Shown: one piece after another, positions 26,895 through 35,728 of the stretch
Layout of the letters: every line of letters starts with the position of its first letter
Position numbering within the stretch: the stretch's first letter is position 1
Notes under the pieces: model-generated
What the model was told of the DNA's origin: nothing
The model's input: the letters and a program-made list of their open reading frames with translations, nothing else
Databases searched by the model: none
Assembly: GCA_020847375.1 (NCBI GenBank)
Contig: JADLCB010000014.1
Coordinates: 124,001 to 188,000, forward strand
DNA length: 64,000 nucleotides
Direction: 5' to 3'
Source of the DNA: Phycisphaerales bacterium
GTDB lineage: Bacteria > Planctomycetota > Phycisphaerae > Tepidisphaerales > Tepidisphaeraceae
Made by a program: the position numbers and the translations under genes

Positions 26895-27524
26895 TCATTG
26901 TGTTTTTGATGTTTCCTCCGTCCACGCCTGCTGAAGATTGAGAAACTCAAGCATCTGCTGATCGAAAACCTGTTGCGACTTGGGTTCGTTCAGCGAGAGT
27001 CTCATCTCATTGATGACTTTTGTCCCCATGCCGATCCATTTATGCCAGCAGTCGTAGCAGACATGCGTGTAAATGAATTGCCCCAGCGGATGTTTGAATG
27101 GGGCAGCGCTGAGCATCGATTTAACCTGACCACAACGGCTGCATTGTACCTGGCCGGTTCCGATGGGGTTATTGCTGGAACGTGAAGGCAGCGCCGGCAC
27201 GTCGGCGCCCAGATTCTCAAGCCTTTCGATCATGGCGTTCTTGACCAGCAGATCACCACGCTGATGGGCAACCAGCAGGCCCTTGGTCAGGGTTTCGATG
27301 GCAGGTTGCTTGTGATTCAGTTGCAGCTGGGCCTCAGCCAGCAACTGATAACACTTGGATAAATTGGCGTTTATTTCCAGGGCGCGGTTGAAACTATCAA
27401 TCGCCTGGGCGTGCTGACCGGCTTCCAGGCAGGCTCGGCCCAGGGAAAAATGCCCCAGCTCATTGTCCGGGTCGGCTTGGGTCATCTTACGGAACTGCTG
27501 AATCCGCGCGTCGTTGTCAGCCAT
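26895..27524 (-). CDS. TPR protein with C-terminal YggX-like (iron-trafficking) domain
   Basis: 209 residues from the ATG at 27524, chosen because AGGAG lies five bases upstream; an earlier in-frame start at 27593 lacks this. TPR repeats fill about residues 20-105 (ELGHFSLGRACLEAGQHAQA). The C-terminal part has two CxxC pairs (Cys128/131 and Cys156/159) and the sequence WHKWIGMGTKVINEMRLSLN, which resembles the bacterial Fe(2+)-trafficking protein YggX (WxxW, then INE-RL). In YggX this region helps protect iron-sulfur enzymes from oxidation. The extra cysteine pairs suggest a bound metal, probably zinc or iron. The YggX link is by eye. Confidence 0.65.
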   Translation of the reverse strand: MADNDARIQQFRKMTQADPDNELGHFSLGRACLEAGQHAQAIDSFNRALEINANLSKCYQLLAEAQLQLNHKQPAIETLTKGLLVAHQRGDLLVKNAMIERLENLGADVPALPSRSSNNPIGTGQVQCSRCGQVKSMLSAAPFKHPLGQFIYTHVCYDCWHKWIGMGTKVINEMRLSLNEPKSQQVFDQQMLEFLNLQQAWTEETSKTQ

Positions 27525-27648
27525 CAGATCTCCTGATTGAGTATTGTTCGCCGGGGCAAAACATAATCCGGCATTCTCATTGCGGTCATTCAACCAGAGC
27601 GCATCGCCAAAGAGATGGCCCGGTCATCTTGGGCACATGATAAGCGTA

Positions 27649-28371
27649 TTATTTCCGCCCGACCACTACGAAAATACGATGCGGAACCAGCAGCGGTTGA
27701 GGCCAGTCGGTCAGCATTTGCGCATGTTCTGTTTCAAAACGATTCAAAGTAAGTGGCGGCATGGAAGGTCCGACGGCGCTGATGGTGCGGATAAATCCCT
27801 GCCACTGCTGGCGCGAAAATGAAAGTTGTTGATCGAAGCTGAAGCACTCGATATCGGTAAAACCGGCGACCGACAGATCGCGCAGTGGCGGGCCGGAAAT
27901 ACCGGCGGAGTTGGCGTGCTTCCAGCCGGGCCGATGCTTGAGAATCAGTGCTTCGCTGGCTTGGGCGACATTGCCCGGCAGGGCCAGATACATCTGGTAA
28001 ATAATCGCAACGCGCCCGCCGGGGCGCAGCACCCGTTTCACTTCAAATGGGGCTGTGTACCGATCAAACCAATGCCACGACTGGGCGGCGACCACGACAT
28101 CAAAACTCTCCGCTGCCAGGGGAAGCTGCTCGGCCCGTGCGACGATGAGCTGACCCGATGCCGCGCAACTCAGCAGGGTTGGGCTGAGATCACACAATAC
28201 GACCTGTGCGCCGCCGTCACTGAGGGCATCAGCCAGCAGCCCTGAACCAGCGCCCACGTCCAGTATTTTCTGCGCTCCGCCAATTCCAAAGCGTTGCAGC
28301 CGCGCGAAAAGTTCGGGCGGGAACGAACGGCGGTAACGCACATAGTCGGTGGAGGCGGGGGTGAAATCCAT
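27649..28371 (-). CDS. SAM-dependent methyltransferase (Methyltransf_11 type)
   Basis: 240 residues with a class I methyltransferase fold: motif I ILDVGAGSGLLADAL (about residues 36-50), an acidic strand end VVLCDLSP, motif IV ESFDVVVAAQSWHWFD, and post-motif VLRPGGRVAII. This resembles small-molecule methyltransferases of the UbiE/COQ5 or trans-aconitate group. The substrate is unknown. No neighbour points to a pathway. Confidence 0.85.
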   Translation of the reverse strand: MDFTPASTDYVRYRRSFPPELFARLQRFGIGGAQKILDVGAGSGLLADALSDGGAQVVLCDLSPTLLSCAASGQLIVARAEQLPLAAESFDVVVAAQSWHWFDRYTAPFEVKRVLRPGGRVAIIYQMYLALPGNVAQASEALILKHRPGWKHANSAGISGPPLRDLSVAGFTDIECFSFDQQLSFSRQQWQGFIRTISAVGPSMPPLTLNRFETEHAQMLTDWPQPLLVPHRIFVVVGRK

Positions 28372-28547
28372 CGGCTAACACAAGTCCAGGGAGACGATAA
28401 AACAGACAACGAATCAACAATACCGCCAGCGCCCAGTTTCTCATAGTCATCATTTTCCATCATCACGCGGTCAGCCAAGTGGCGCCGGAAAATCCCAACG
28501 GCAACACCAATTGCGGGTGCGCTGGCGATCGCGGTGCTGTTGATCGG

Positions 28548-29345
28548 TTACTGTGCTGGTGCGGTTGTCGGTGTCGTGGCGGGCGTTTCAGTTGGGGCAG
28601 CGTCCGGGCCAGCAGCCGATTGGGCCTCAACCGCCTCAACCGCAGGTTGAGTGGTCGGGGCAGTGATCGGGTCATTGGCAGGGGCGCTGGTGGGGGATGG
28701 TGCGCCTGATTCATGCGCCGGTTCGCTTTGCATCAAAAGGTTGTACAACGTCTGTTTGGCTTGTTCTGCCGTGCGGTATTTGTTCTCCTTGATTTCCTGA
28801 CTGATGGTTGCAATGGCGTTGTTGAAGCTGTTGATTTGCGCAATGCGTTCATCAAGCGAATCATTTTTCAGATCATCCGCCAGCGTTTCGACCGGCACGT
28901 GCCACTGGCCGTTGGTTTGTTCCAGCCGCACCGGGGGAGACTGCACATCTTTGAACGTGACAACAGCATTATTGCCATCAATGCTTTCGGTGGCTTGATT
29001 CAGGTAGGATAGATCAGGTTCGGCGCTGGCTGGCAGTGGGCCGATCAGCGTGGCGGCCTGATCTGCTCCCCAGGCACTTAAAGCGTTGGTGTGCAGGTCA
29101 TGGACAACCACCGCCGTCTGGATCATGGCGTTGATCATCTGCTGTTGTTGCGGATTTTCAGCCAGGAGAATGGATTTCAAACTGGCGGTGTCGGCCTGTT
29201 GGATTGCTATCGCCAGCATTTTCAGCGTTCCGCGCGGCGTGGAGCGATCGGCGGGAACATTTTGAGTTGGCAGCTCCTGGGCGGGTGCGATGCAGGTGAG
29301 AATCATCAGCAGCAAACCCGTCAGCCCAACGATGCAGTATTTCAT
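28548..29345 (-). CDS. Exported hypothetical protein with Thr/Pro/Ala-rich tail
   Basis: 265 residues from the ATG at 29345, chosen because the product then starts with a signal peptide (MKYCIVGLTGLLLMILTCIA, cleavage near APAQE); an in-frame upstream start at 29447 gives no signal peptide. A helical core of about 180 residues (GTLKMLAIAIQQADTASLKS; an NTF2-like fold is conceivable but unproven) is followed by a low-complexity tail (TTAPAQ and similar). Function unknown. Confidence 0.6.
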   Translation of the reverse strand: MKYCIVGLTGLLLMILTCIAPAQELPTQNVPADRSTPRGTLKMLAIAIQQADTASLKSILLAENPQQQQMINAMIQTAVVVHDLHTNALSAWGADQAATLIGPLPASAEPDLSYLNQATESIDGNNAVVTFKDVQSPPVRLEQTNGQWHVPVETLADDLKNDSLDERIAQINSFNNAIATISQEIKENKYRTAEQAKQTLYNLLMQSEPAHESGAPSPTSAPANDPITAPTTQPAVEAVEAQSAAGPDAAPTETPATTPTTAPAQ

Positions 29346-29609
29346 CTTCCGTACTTTCACAATGGTTAAGTGCTGAGGCCCAAATCGTTCATTGCGCACC
29401 CATTGACGCAATAATTGAAGCTGGGATTTTTCTCCAGCCTGAACCATTGTGCCGGCCTTTACTCAGGCGGGCAAGAAGCCGCCCGTTTCCAGCAGAATCG
29501 TCCGACGCGCAAAGGCGGCCGCCCGCCTTCCCCAGACGCTGCGCACGCAATTATCGCCGGCGCCATTTTGCGCAAGGTCAGCTGGCGCCCCCGTTCGCGG
29601 GTTGATCCG

Positions 29610-30125
29610 TTATTTGGAGAAAAAGTTCCAGGAAAAACCGCCGTTGAGATTCGACGTTGTCTGCCCGGAGTATGAGCCGTTGCTGTTGTAGTAGTTTTGT
29701 CCACCGAAAGGATTGGACATTGACTGCCCTGAGTATGAGCCGTTGCTGTTGTAGTAGGTCTGTCCGCCGAAGATATTTGACGTTGACTGCCCTGAGTATG
29801 AGCCGTTACGGTTGTAGTAGTTCTGTCCGCCAAAGATGTTTGACGTTGACTGCCCTGAGTATGAGCCGTTGCGGTTGTAGTAGTTTTGTCCGCCGAAAAT
29901 GTTGGACGTTGACTGTCCGGCGTACGAGCCGTTGCTGTTGTAGTAGTTCTGCCCGCCGAAGATATTTGATGTTGTATATCCCGGAGAAGTTCCGCCGGAA
30001 TTGTTGGAGGGAAATACCTGAGCCGTTGCTGGCGAAGACATGGCCAGCGTTATCATCGCTGCTGCCATAGCCGAAAAAGCCAATCGTCCCAAATTACGAT
30101 AAACAGGTTGCTTGAGCGGATTCAT
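29610..30125 (-). CDS. Exported protein made of 21-residue tandem repeats
   Basis: 171 residues. A signal peptide (about 1-36, ending PATAQ) is followed by five near-identical 21-residue units of the form GQSTSNIFGGQNYYNRNGSY(S) and a sixth degenerate unit that ends the protein. The units are poor in charged residues and rich in Asn, Gly, Ser and Tyr, suggesting an extended surface or matrix polypeptide. Similar GGQ-x-YY-x-x-NGSY repeats occur in uncharacterised secreted proteins of many bacteria. No enzymatic motif is present. It is transcribed alone. Function unknown. Confidence 0.75.
   Translation of the reverse strand: MNPLKQPVYRNLGRLAFSAMAAAMITLAMSSPATAQVFPSNNSGGTSPGYTTSNIFGGQNYYNSNGSYAGQSTSNIFGGQNYYNRNGSYSGQSTSNIFGGQNYYNRNGSYSGQSTSNIFGGQTYYNSNGSYSGQSMSNPFGGQNYYNSNGSYSGQTTSNLNGGFSWNFFSK
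29640..29985. repeat. 63-bp coding tandem repeats
   Basis: The DNA behind the 21-residue units repeats every 63 bases, with about 5.5 copies and a few changes per copy, mainly at the Ser/Arg codon and at silent sites. Such arrays can gain or lose units by slippage or recombination. The repeats are coding and contiguous, with no spacers, so this is not a CRISPR array. Confidence 0.8.
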
Positions 30126-30295
30126 AGGTCACGACCTCGCGTTAAAAGATAAACCTTACATCGTACTCCGGCTGCAACCATAGCAAAAACATGCAGAAAC
30201 GGTCAAGAAATATCCGGTAATTCTGGCTGGGAATTTTGGATCAGTAAAAAAAGGGTTGTTTGTAGTCATGCCGCTGATATCGGGCTATTTTGTAC

Positions 30296-30327
30296 TTGTA
30301 ACACGGTATTGGCCGTGGTATACCACG
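30296..30327 (+). promoter_or_regulatory. Promoter and operator of the first GntR-type regulator
   Basis: TTGTAA (30296-30301), 17 bases, then TATACC (30319-30324) form a plausible sigma-70 promoter. The -10 box is inside the perfect 14-bp palindrome CGTGGTATACCACG (30314-30327), whose core TGGTATACCA has the form of FadR-subfamily operators. The ATG is at 30335, so the transcript would start only a few bases before it. Confidence 0.6.
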
Positions 30328-30334
30328 TGATGTC

Positions 30335-31009
30335 ATGATTGATCGGACTTATAACCGGCTGAAAGAGTCAATCTATCGCGGTCGTCTGCGACCCGGTCAG
30401 CGCATTGTCGAGCGAAAACTGGCGCACCGACTGGGGATCAGCCGCATACCGTTGCGTGAATCGTTGCGGCGGCTGGAGGCTGAGGGGCTGGTGCGTACGA
30501 TTCGCAACACGGCGACGTTTGTCGAAGATTTTGCACCGGCGGATATTCTGGAAATCTATTCGATGCGCGTATTGTTGGAGCCTCACGCAGCCTATCTGGC
30601 AGCGCCCAAGGCTGATGCGGGATTGATCAATACGCTAAAGCGGCTGTGCGCCCAAATGACCATCCATACACTCAAGGGGGACATTCCGCGTCTGGATCGT
30701 ACAGACTATCAGTTTCACCGGGCGATTGTGGCGGCCAGCGGGCACAAACGGTTGCTGCACGCTTATGACAGCGCGCATATTCAGATCGTCGGGCCGCAAA
30801 CTCAGTATGCTGACCTGATGGCCATGCCAAGCGATGCCAGCGCTCAGCAACATGCCGAGATTATCCAGACTCTGGAAGTGCATGATGCCGAAGCCGCCCG
30901 ACGCGCAGCCTACGAGCATGTGCAGCGGTCACGAGTGGGCATTGAAAAACTTTTGCGCAGCAAGGATCAATCGGCGCAACGTGAGTGCAACCCGTGGCAA
31001 TCGCGGTAA
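30335..31009 (+). CDS. GntR-family regulator, FadR/FCD subfamily
   Basis: 224 residues: an N-terminal winged helix (about 1-65, LKESIYRGRLRPGQRIVERK and LGISRIPLRESLRRLEAEGL) and an all-helical FCD ligand-binding domain (about 75-210, with the metal-site style pattern DRTDYQFHRAIVAASGHKRL). FCD regulators bind small acids or sugar acids. The overlapping palindrome upstream suggests autoregulation. There is no Shine-Dalgarno sequence, in line with a near-leaderless mRNA. It opens the catabolic cluster and converges on the Gfo/Idh gene. Confidence 0.9.
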   Translation: MIDRTYNRLKESIYRGRLRPGQRIVERKLAHRLGISRIPLRESLRRLEAEGLVRTIRNTATFVEDFAPADILEIYSMRVLLEPHAAYLAAPKADAGLINTLKRLCAQMTIHTLKGDIPRLDRTDYQFHRAIVAASGHKRLLHAYDSAHIQIVGPQTQYADLMAMPSDASAQQHAEIIQTLEVHDAEAARRAAYEHVQRSRVGIEKLLRSKDQSAQRECNPWQSR

Positions 31010-31022
31010 ATCAATGACAGCC

Positions 31023-31042
31023 AAACCCGTCAGCACGGGTTT
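31023..31042. terminator. Hairpin between convergent genes
   Basis: AAACCCGT (31023-31030) and ACGGGTTT (31035-31042) form a perfect 8-bp stem with a 4-base loop between the GntR gene and the Gfo/Idh gene. Stretches of T and A at the stem ends allow termination from either side. Confidence 0.6.
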
Positions 31043-31078
31043 GCCCAGCCGTAGTCGGTTTTGTGCAGCAGCGTAAAC

Positions 31079-32071
31079 TTAGCCCTGTATTGTCTGCCAG
31101 GTTCCGCTTTCGACACTGGCCAGGATCGCGCGGTTGACTTTCAACGTCTGCAGGCCTTCAGCCAGCGAGCATCGCGGCGCTTTGGCGTGTTCAATGGAAT
31201 CCATGAATGCGCTGGCCTGTGACGAGAAGGCGGTGTCGCGCTCCAATGGTGTTGAAGGGGCATAATTCCATCCGCTGTCCGGTTTTTCCATCCAGCCCCA
31301 GCGGTTGTTGTGCAGTTCCAGCCGGACGGTGGCTTTCGGGCAGATGACGGTCACGGTAAATTCGTTGGCCGACTGATGCTGATTCAGGCTGTACAACCCC
31401 ATTGTCGCGCCATGTCGGGCGATGACGTGGACCGTATCTTCGACGTTCACATCCGCCAGTACCTTGTGATCCAGATCAGCAACCAACCGAGTGACCGGGC
31501 CGCCGAACCATTCGGCGGTGTTCATCAGATGCGTCATTGCATCCTGAACCGCACCACCACCGCTGGCGCGCGAGGCGTAATACGTTTTGGCGTAGGCAGG
31601 GCGGTAGGTGGGAAAGTTTTGGCCGGTGACGCCGACGATCTGCAGTGGGGCGCCGAATCGACCTTCGTGAATGGCTTGGCGCATTTCCGCCAGAACCGGA
31701 TAGGACCGCAGCACATAGGCGGTAACGGCGGTCAGTTTTTTCTCCGCCAGGATCGACTGCAATTCCGGTATTCCCTCCAGGGTGACACTTAACGGTTTTT
31801 CAATCAGCACATGCACACCGGCTTGCGCCAGGCGCGTGGCAATGGGAATATGCAGCGGGGCCGGCGTTGCGATAACGGCTGCCTGAAATTTATGACGGGC
31901 CAGTGCCTCGTCCAGGGTCGGCCAGGCGTGCTGAAGTTTGTAGCGCTCGCGGATGGTGTTGCGCAGTTGTTCGTTGGGTTCGACGATGGCAATCTGGGCG
32001 CGATTGGTCGCCAGAAAACAACGAACATGACGTTCGCCAATCGACCCGGTTCCGATGACAAGTATTTCCAT
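31079..32071 (-). CDS. Gfo/Idh/MocA family oxidoreductase (first)
   Basis: 330 residues. An N-terminal NAD(P)-binding Rossmann domain (ILVIGTGSIGERHVRCFL) is followed by VIATPAPLHIPIATRLAQAG and the family signature VLIEKPLSVTLEG, where the lysine is catalytic. The C-terminal substrate domain starts near residue 125. Members oxidise or reduce sugars, inositols and amino sugars. It is encoded 51 bases downstream of the FGGY kinase gene on the same strand, so the two probably share an operon with the ceramidase-like gene. The exact substrate is unknown. Confidence 0.88.
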   Translation of the reverse strand: MEILVIGTGSIGERHVRCFLATNRAQIAIVEPNEQLRNTIRERYKLQHAWPTLDEALARHKFQAAVIATPAPLHIPIATRLAQAGVHVLIEKPLSVTLEGIPELQSILAEKKLTAVTAYVLRSYPVLAEMRQAIHEGRFGAPLQIVGVTGQNFPTYRPAYAKTYYASRASGGGAVQDAMTHLMNTAEWFGGPVTRLVADLDHKVLADVNVEDTVHVIARHGATMGLYSLNQHQSANEFTVTVICPKATVRLELHNNRWGWMEKPDSGWNYAPSTPLERDTAFSSQASAFMDSIEHAKAPRCSLAEGLQTLKVNRAILASVESGTWQTIQG

Positions 32072-32122
32072 AAGATGATCTCACTTTCAGTGCTTCAAAC
32101 TCGTTGCTCGTAATTTAGAATG

Positions 32123-33448
32123 TTATCGCCAAGTATCAACTGCGCCAGTCAGCAGGGCAGCGCCGAGACTGGTTGGTTCGGGTGAATCCACCACGGCGGC
32201 GGTGGCATTGATTTTATCGGCCTTGAGTTTTCGTAACAATCTGCTGCGGGCAGCCCCGCCGAGACAAAAGATCTGGCTGGGTTTTTGTTGCGGGCAAAGA
32301 TGGCGCACCTGATCAGCCAGCGCATCGGAAATTGCCTGATAAATAGCCAGAATATGATGGCCATGCGGATTGTTCGCAGGCGTACCGATGAAGATCGGTT
32401 TACCTTCGCTGCGCGAAGCGGCGATATCCAGGGATACCGGATTGGTGGCTGGGTTGACCTGTTCAGCCAGTTGGTTCAGTTCATCCCAGGTGTGTTGAGA
32501 TGCTGAGCTTCGATAGTACGTTTCCAGCAGATGAGCGGAGATATCGCTGACCATCATCCGGTAGTAGTAACCTTCACGAAACGACGGGCCTTGATAAACG
32601 CCGCTGGTTTGTAAGGCGGGATCGAATTGGTCGGACAGGGTCACACTGGCCAGGGCGGTTCCGGTGGTTTCCGAGACAACGCCGGGACGAATGTTGCCGG
32701 CTGCAATTGCGCCAGCGTATTGATCCAGACATCCAAGATAAACCCGCAGCTTGTGCGGCAGATGCAGTTGATCAGCCGTCTGGGGCAGTATGTTTCCGAC
32801 AAGTATGCCAGCCCGTTGAATTTGTGGCCGGCGGATATGGTGCAGTTTCAGTGTCTCAATGACTGGTTGACGCCATTGCAGTTGATGAATGTCAATCAAG
32901 CCGGTTAATCCGGCAGCGCCCGCCTCGGTGACGTGCTGACCGGTAAGCCAGTACGTCAGGTAATCGCCGATCAGAAAGAGTTTGTGGGCGCGCTGAAACA
33001 ATTCAGGCTGATGCTCGCGCAACCAGTGCAGCTTGGCGGGCATGAACTGGCTGTCCCATTCAGGCAGACCGGTTTGCTGGTAGAACTCAGGCCGCTGACT
33101 GAGGGTGCTAATGATGGGCGCCACCGGTTGAGCGCGTCGGTCGGTCCATAGAATGATCGGGGTTAACGGTTGATCCTGATCATCCAACAGAACGAAGCTG
33201 TTGGTCTGAGTGGCGAAAGAGATCCGCGCGACAGCGGCGAACTGCTGAGGGTTATCACGATGAAGCTGATTGGCAAGCGTGATAATGGCTGCACGAAAAT
33301 TATCGACTGATACTTCGTGCCAGCCGGGATGCGGGTGCGTTGTCGGCAGCGGCGCCCTGGCCAGCGCCAGCAGCCTATGATTTTCACTGAAAATCGCGGC
33401 CTTGATAAAGGTTGTGCCCAGATCGAAGGTCAGAATCGTTGACGCCAT
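32123..33448 (-). CDS. FGGY-family carbohydrate kinase (xylulokinase-like)
   Basis: 441 residues of the two-domain sugar kinase fold. FDLGTTFIKAAIFSE (residues about 8-22) is the first phosphate-binding loop. The catalytic aspartate is likely in LGCLDQYAGAIAAGN, ETTGTALASVTL follows, and CLGGAARSRLLRKLKADKIN is the adenosine-site block. It is somewhat shorter than E. coli xylulokinase. It would phosphorylate a ketose, polyol or cyclitol intermediate of the pathway encoded around it. Substrate not determinable by eye. Confidence 0.88.
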   Translation of the reverse strand: MASTILTFDLGTTFIKAAIFSENHRLLALARAPLPTTHPHPGWHEVSVDNFRAAIITLANQLHRDNPQQFAAVARISFATQTNSFVLLDDQDQPLTPIILWTDRRAQPVAPIISTLSQRPEFYQQTGLPEWDSQFMPAKLHWLREHQPELFQRAHKLFLIGDYLTYWLTGQHVTEAGAAGLTGLIDIHQLQWRQPVIETLKLHHIRRPQIQRAGILVGNILPQTADQLHLPHKLRVYLGCLDQYAGAIAAGNIRPGVVSETTGTALASVTLSDQFDPALQTSGVYQGPSFREGYYYRMMVSDISAHLLETYYRSSASQHTWDELNQLAEQVNPATNPVSLDIAASRSEGKPIFIGTPANNPHGHHILAIYQAISDALADQVRHLCPQQKPSQIFCLGGAARSRLLRKLKADKINATAAVVDSPEPTSLGAALLTGAVDTWR

Positions 33449-33533
33449 GGCGGATTGATCTCCATCGACATTTGGTCTGCTACCGCCAGTGCGCTGTGGT
33501 CAGTTTCAGCCTGGCGCAACGTGTTGCAGCCCA

Positions 33534-34883
33534 TTACTTTTCTGCGATGGCGGTTAACAATTTTTCGGATGTTGCAACCAGCAACTCGCCTGACTGGGGG
33601 CTGGCGAAGAGCGCAATGCCCGATTCGTAGGCTTTTTGGTCGACGGCCTGTTGCGTCACCAGGTATCCATCAAGGTGGCCGTTGGCAACGGTAACGATGT
33701 GGGCATTGGGGAATTTCTGGCGAAGCTCAATGGCGAATTCGACAAAAACCTCGCCTGGCCAGCCAACAAACTGCAAATCGCCCACGCGAATCACCTGAAT
33801 AACCACAGGCAAAATGCTTTTGACGGTTCGTGCCAGTTGGTCGGTGGCGGCGGCACGACTCAACGTTACCGTTTCTTCCGCGCCAAACCAGTCAACTTCA
33901 GCCGTACGGATGGTGGTGCGGGGCGCGTGATCGCGACGCAGTTGATCAAGGCGATTCCTAGCGGCGGTTTCCTGCTTTTCAGCTTCGGCGATCGATGGAA
34001 AACTGCGAACGGGCAGGTCAATTTCGGTTGTGCGCGCCTGCAACTGCCATGAATTGACTGGTTTAGCGGTAGCCAGCGCCTTGGTAATGCTGCTGGCCAG
34101 CAATCCGCCCAGACGGTCGGCCTGCTCAAAAGTATTCTGACTGACGACGTGCCGCGGACTTTGGTTGCCGCTGGCGCCCATGTGATAGACAAAGGGAAGA
34201 TCAGGCGCCAACAGTGTCTGCTGGAGATGCGTTCGCGCCAATCCGGGAAAATCCCCGCTGATCAGGGTTGAATCCTCATGCAGCACGGTGGGGTGCATCG
34301 AACAGACCGCCATGATGGCGATGGGTCGGGTCGTACCAGCTTCGTAGGCGGCTAAGACGGGTATTTCACGGATACGCGGGCCAGCCGGATCGTGACGATT
34401 AGTACCCAGGCCGGTGCTATCGGCTATCGCGGTTACGAGTGTTGCGGGTTTGGCATTTTGTTTGGCCAGCCCGGCGACACGGATGATTGCTTCTTCCAGT
34501 TTCTGCAGATATTCCGGATCGGGCCGGGGTACGGCGGTGTCATGCGAAGTACAGAGGATTTCGCAGGCAACCGGCGCGGAATGGGTGTGGCTGGCGGTGA
34601 GCATGACCTGAGAGGTCGAGATTCCGAGCTGGCTGGCGATTTTCTGGCGGGCGCGGCGACACAGATCATTGGGCAGGTACAAAATATCGTTGCCGATGAA
34701 CACAACTGGATGCTGACCATCGTCCAACCAGAGCGCAGAAGTGAACAAACGGTCATGAACGCCGGTATGATAGCGCTCGACGTGGGGGTAGCCATGCAAA
34801 AATGACCGTTTTTCTGGGGTAATATCAAGTTGTGCCGCGCCAGCCAAAGATGATTTCGCCACGATGTCGCCTTTTCCTTTCAT
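33534..34883 (-). CDS. Neutral ceramidase N-terminal domain-like hydrolase
   Basis: About 449 residues from ATG 34883. LDITPEKRSFLHGYPHVE, ASHTHSAPVAC (metal-binding histidines), VCSMHPTVLHED and HMGASGNQSPRHV match the alkaline/neutral non-lysosomal ceramidase family, in which zinc activates water for amide hydrolysis. No signal peptide is seen, so it is probably cytoplasmic. In a sugar cluster the likely role is cleavage of an amide such as an N-acyl group, not ceramide. A GTG at 34862 with AAGG seven bases upstream is a good alternative start. It is transcribed away from the DeoR gene, sharing its control region. Confidence 0.82.
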   Translation of the reverse strand: MKGKGDIVAKSSLAGAAQLDITPEKRSFLHGYPHVERYHTGVHDRLFTSALWLDDGQHPVVFIGNDILYLPNDLCRRARQKIASQLGISTSQVMLTASHTHSAPVACEILCTSHDTAVPRPDPEYLQKLEEAIIRVAGLAKQNAKPATLVTAIADSTGLGTNRHDPAGPRIREIPVLAAYEAGTTRPIAIMAVCSMHPTVLHEDSTLISGDFPGLARTHLQQTLLAPDLPFVYHMGASGNQSPRHVVSQNTFEQADRLGGLLASSITKALATAKPVNSWQLQARTTEIDLPVRSFPSIAEAEKQETAARNRLDQLRRDHAPRTTIRTAEVDWFGAEETVTLSRAAATDQLARTVKSILPVVIQVIRVGDLQFVGWPGEVFVEFAIELRQKFPNAHIVTVANGHLDGYLVTQQAVDQKAYESGIALFASPQSGELLVATSEKLLTAIAEK

Positions 34884-34885
34884 AG

Positions 34886-34936
34886 TTGACAACAACGACC
34901 ATGTTCAGTATAAACATAATATAACATGATTGAACA
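34886..34936 (+). promoter_or_regulatory. Near-consensus promoter and palindrome at the DeoR gene start
   Basis: TTGACA (34886-34891), 17 bases, TATAAA (34909-34914) is close to the sigma-70 consensus. The inverted repeat TGTTCA (34902-34907) and TGAACA (34931-34936) brackets the -10 box and the ATG at 34926, a plausible DeoR operator. The transcript would begin about five bases before the ATG. The left edge touches the start of the divergent ceramidase-like gene, so both directions may be controlled here. Confidence 0.65.
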
Positions 34937-35726
34937 CGATCATGCAACCTTCAGTCCTCAAACTCGCCGTCAGCGCATTCTAGAGCGCTTGGATAGCGAT
35001 GGCGAATGTTCAATTGATCAATTGGTTAAGGAATTTGGCGTCAGTGGTATGACGATTCGCCGGGATTTGAGTGATCTGGAAGCGGCGGGTTCGATCATTC
35101 GCACGCACGGCGGAGCGGCGCCCAGCGGGCAGGTGGTGTTCGATTTTCAGTTCCTGCAGCGGATTCGCCTTCGCGCCCATGAAAAAGAAGAAATTGCCCG
35201 GGTGGCGGTCAGTCTGGTTCAACCCGGACAGCATGTGTTTCTTGATTCCAGCAGCACAACACTGGCGATAGCGCGGCAAATTAAAACATTAAGTAGCGTT
35301 ACGGTTGTAACGACTTCCCTGCCGGTGGCTGCGACGCTTTTTGGGTTGGACCATGTTGAGGTGATCTTGCTGGGGGGGCAGTTGCGCAAAAATGCGCCGG
35401 ATCTGAGTGGCCCCATCACTGAGCGAGCGATCGAGGTGTTGCGCGGACATGTGGCGTTTATCGCCTGCGACGCGGTGGATGAGCGCGGCGCGGTCAGCAC
35501 CAATTCGGTACAACTGGTTCGGCTGCTTGGTTTACTGGAACGATCGGTGGAACGGCGGTATATCGTTGCCGACCATACGAAACTTAACAGCACTGCCTTG
35601 ATGCAGTTTGCGGATTTGCGCCAGTGGGATGGATTGATTACCGACAGCAGCGCCTCGCCCAAGGCCCTTGAGACGTTGCGCCAGTCGGGAGTGAAAGTGT
35701 TTATACCTCCAATGATGAAAGGTTGA
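34926..35726 (+). CDS. DeoR-family transcriptional regulator
   Basis: 266 residues. An N-terminal helix-turn-helix (RRQRILERLDSDGECSIDQL and VSGMTIRRDLSDLEAAG) is joined to a DeoR sensor domain with the sugar-phosphate site VFLDSSSTTLAIARQ and the later GGQLRKNAPDLSGP. DeoR regulators usually respond to phosphorylated sugars. The kinase and deacetylase in the cluster fit such an effector. The gene directly precedes the deacetylase gene, with two bases between its stop codon and the ATG at 35729. Confidence 0.92.
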   Translation: MIEHDHATFSPQTRRQRILERLDSDGECSIDQLVKEFGVSGMTIRRDLSDLEAAGSIIRTHGGAAPSGQVVFDFQFLQRIRLRAHEKEEIARVAVSLVQPGQHVFLDSSSTTLAIARQIKTLSSVTVVTTSLPVAATLFGLDHVEVILLGGQLRKNAPDLSGPITERAIEVLRGHVAFIACDAVDERGAVSTNSVQLVRLLGLLERSVERRYIVADHTKLNSTALMQFADLRQWDGLITDSSASPKALETLRQSGVKVFIPPMMKG

Positions 35727-35728
35727 TA

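Noticed and set aside
29640-29985. Regular repeats that might be a CRISPR array
   Set aside because: The 63-base repeats are contiguous, without unique spacers, and encode a repeating peptide; no cas gene is near.
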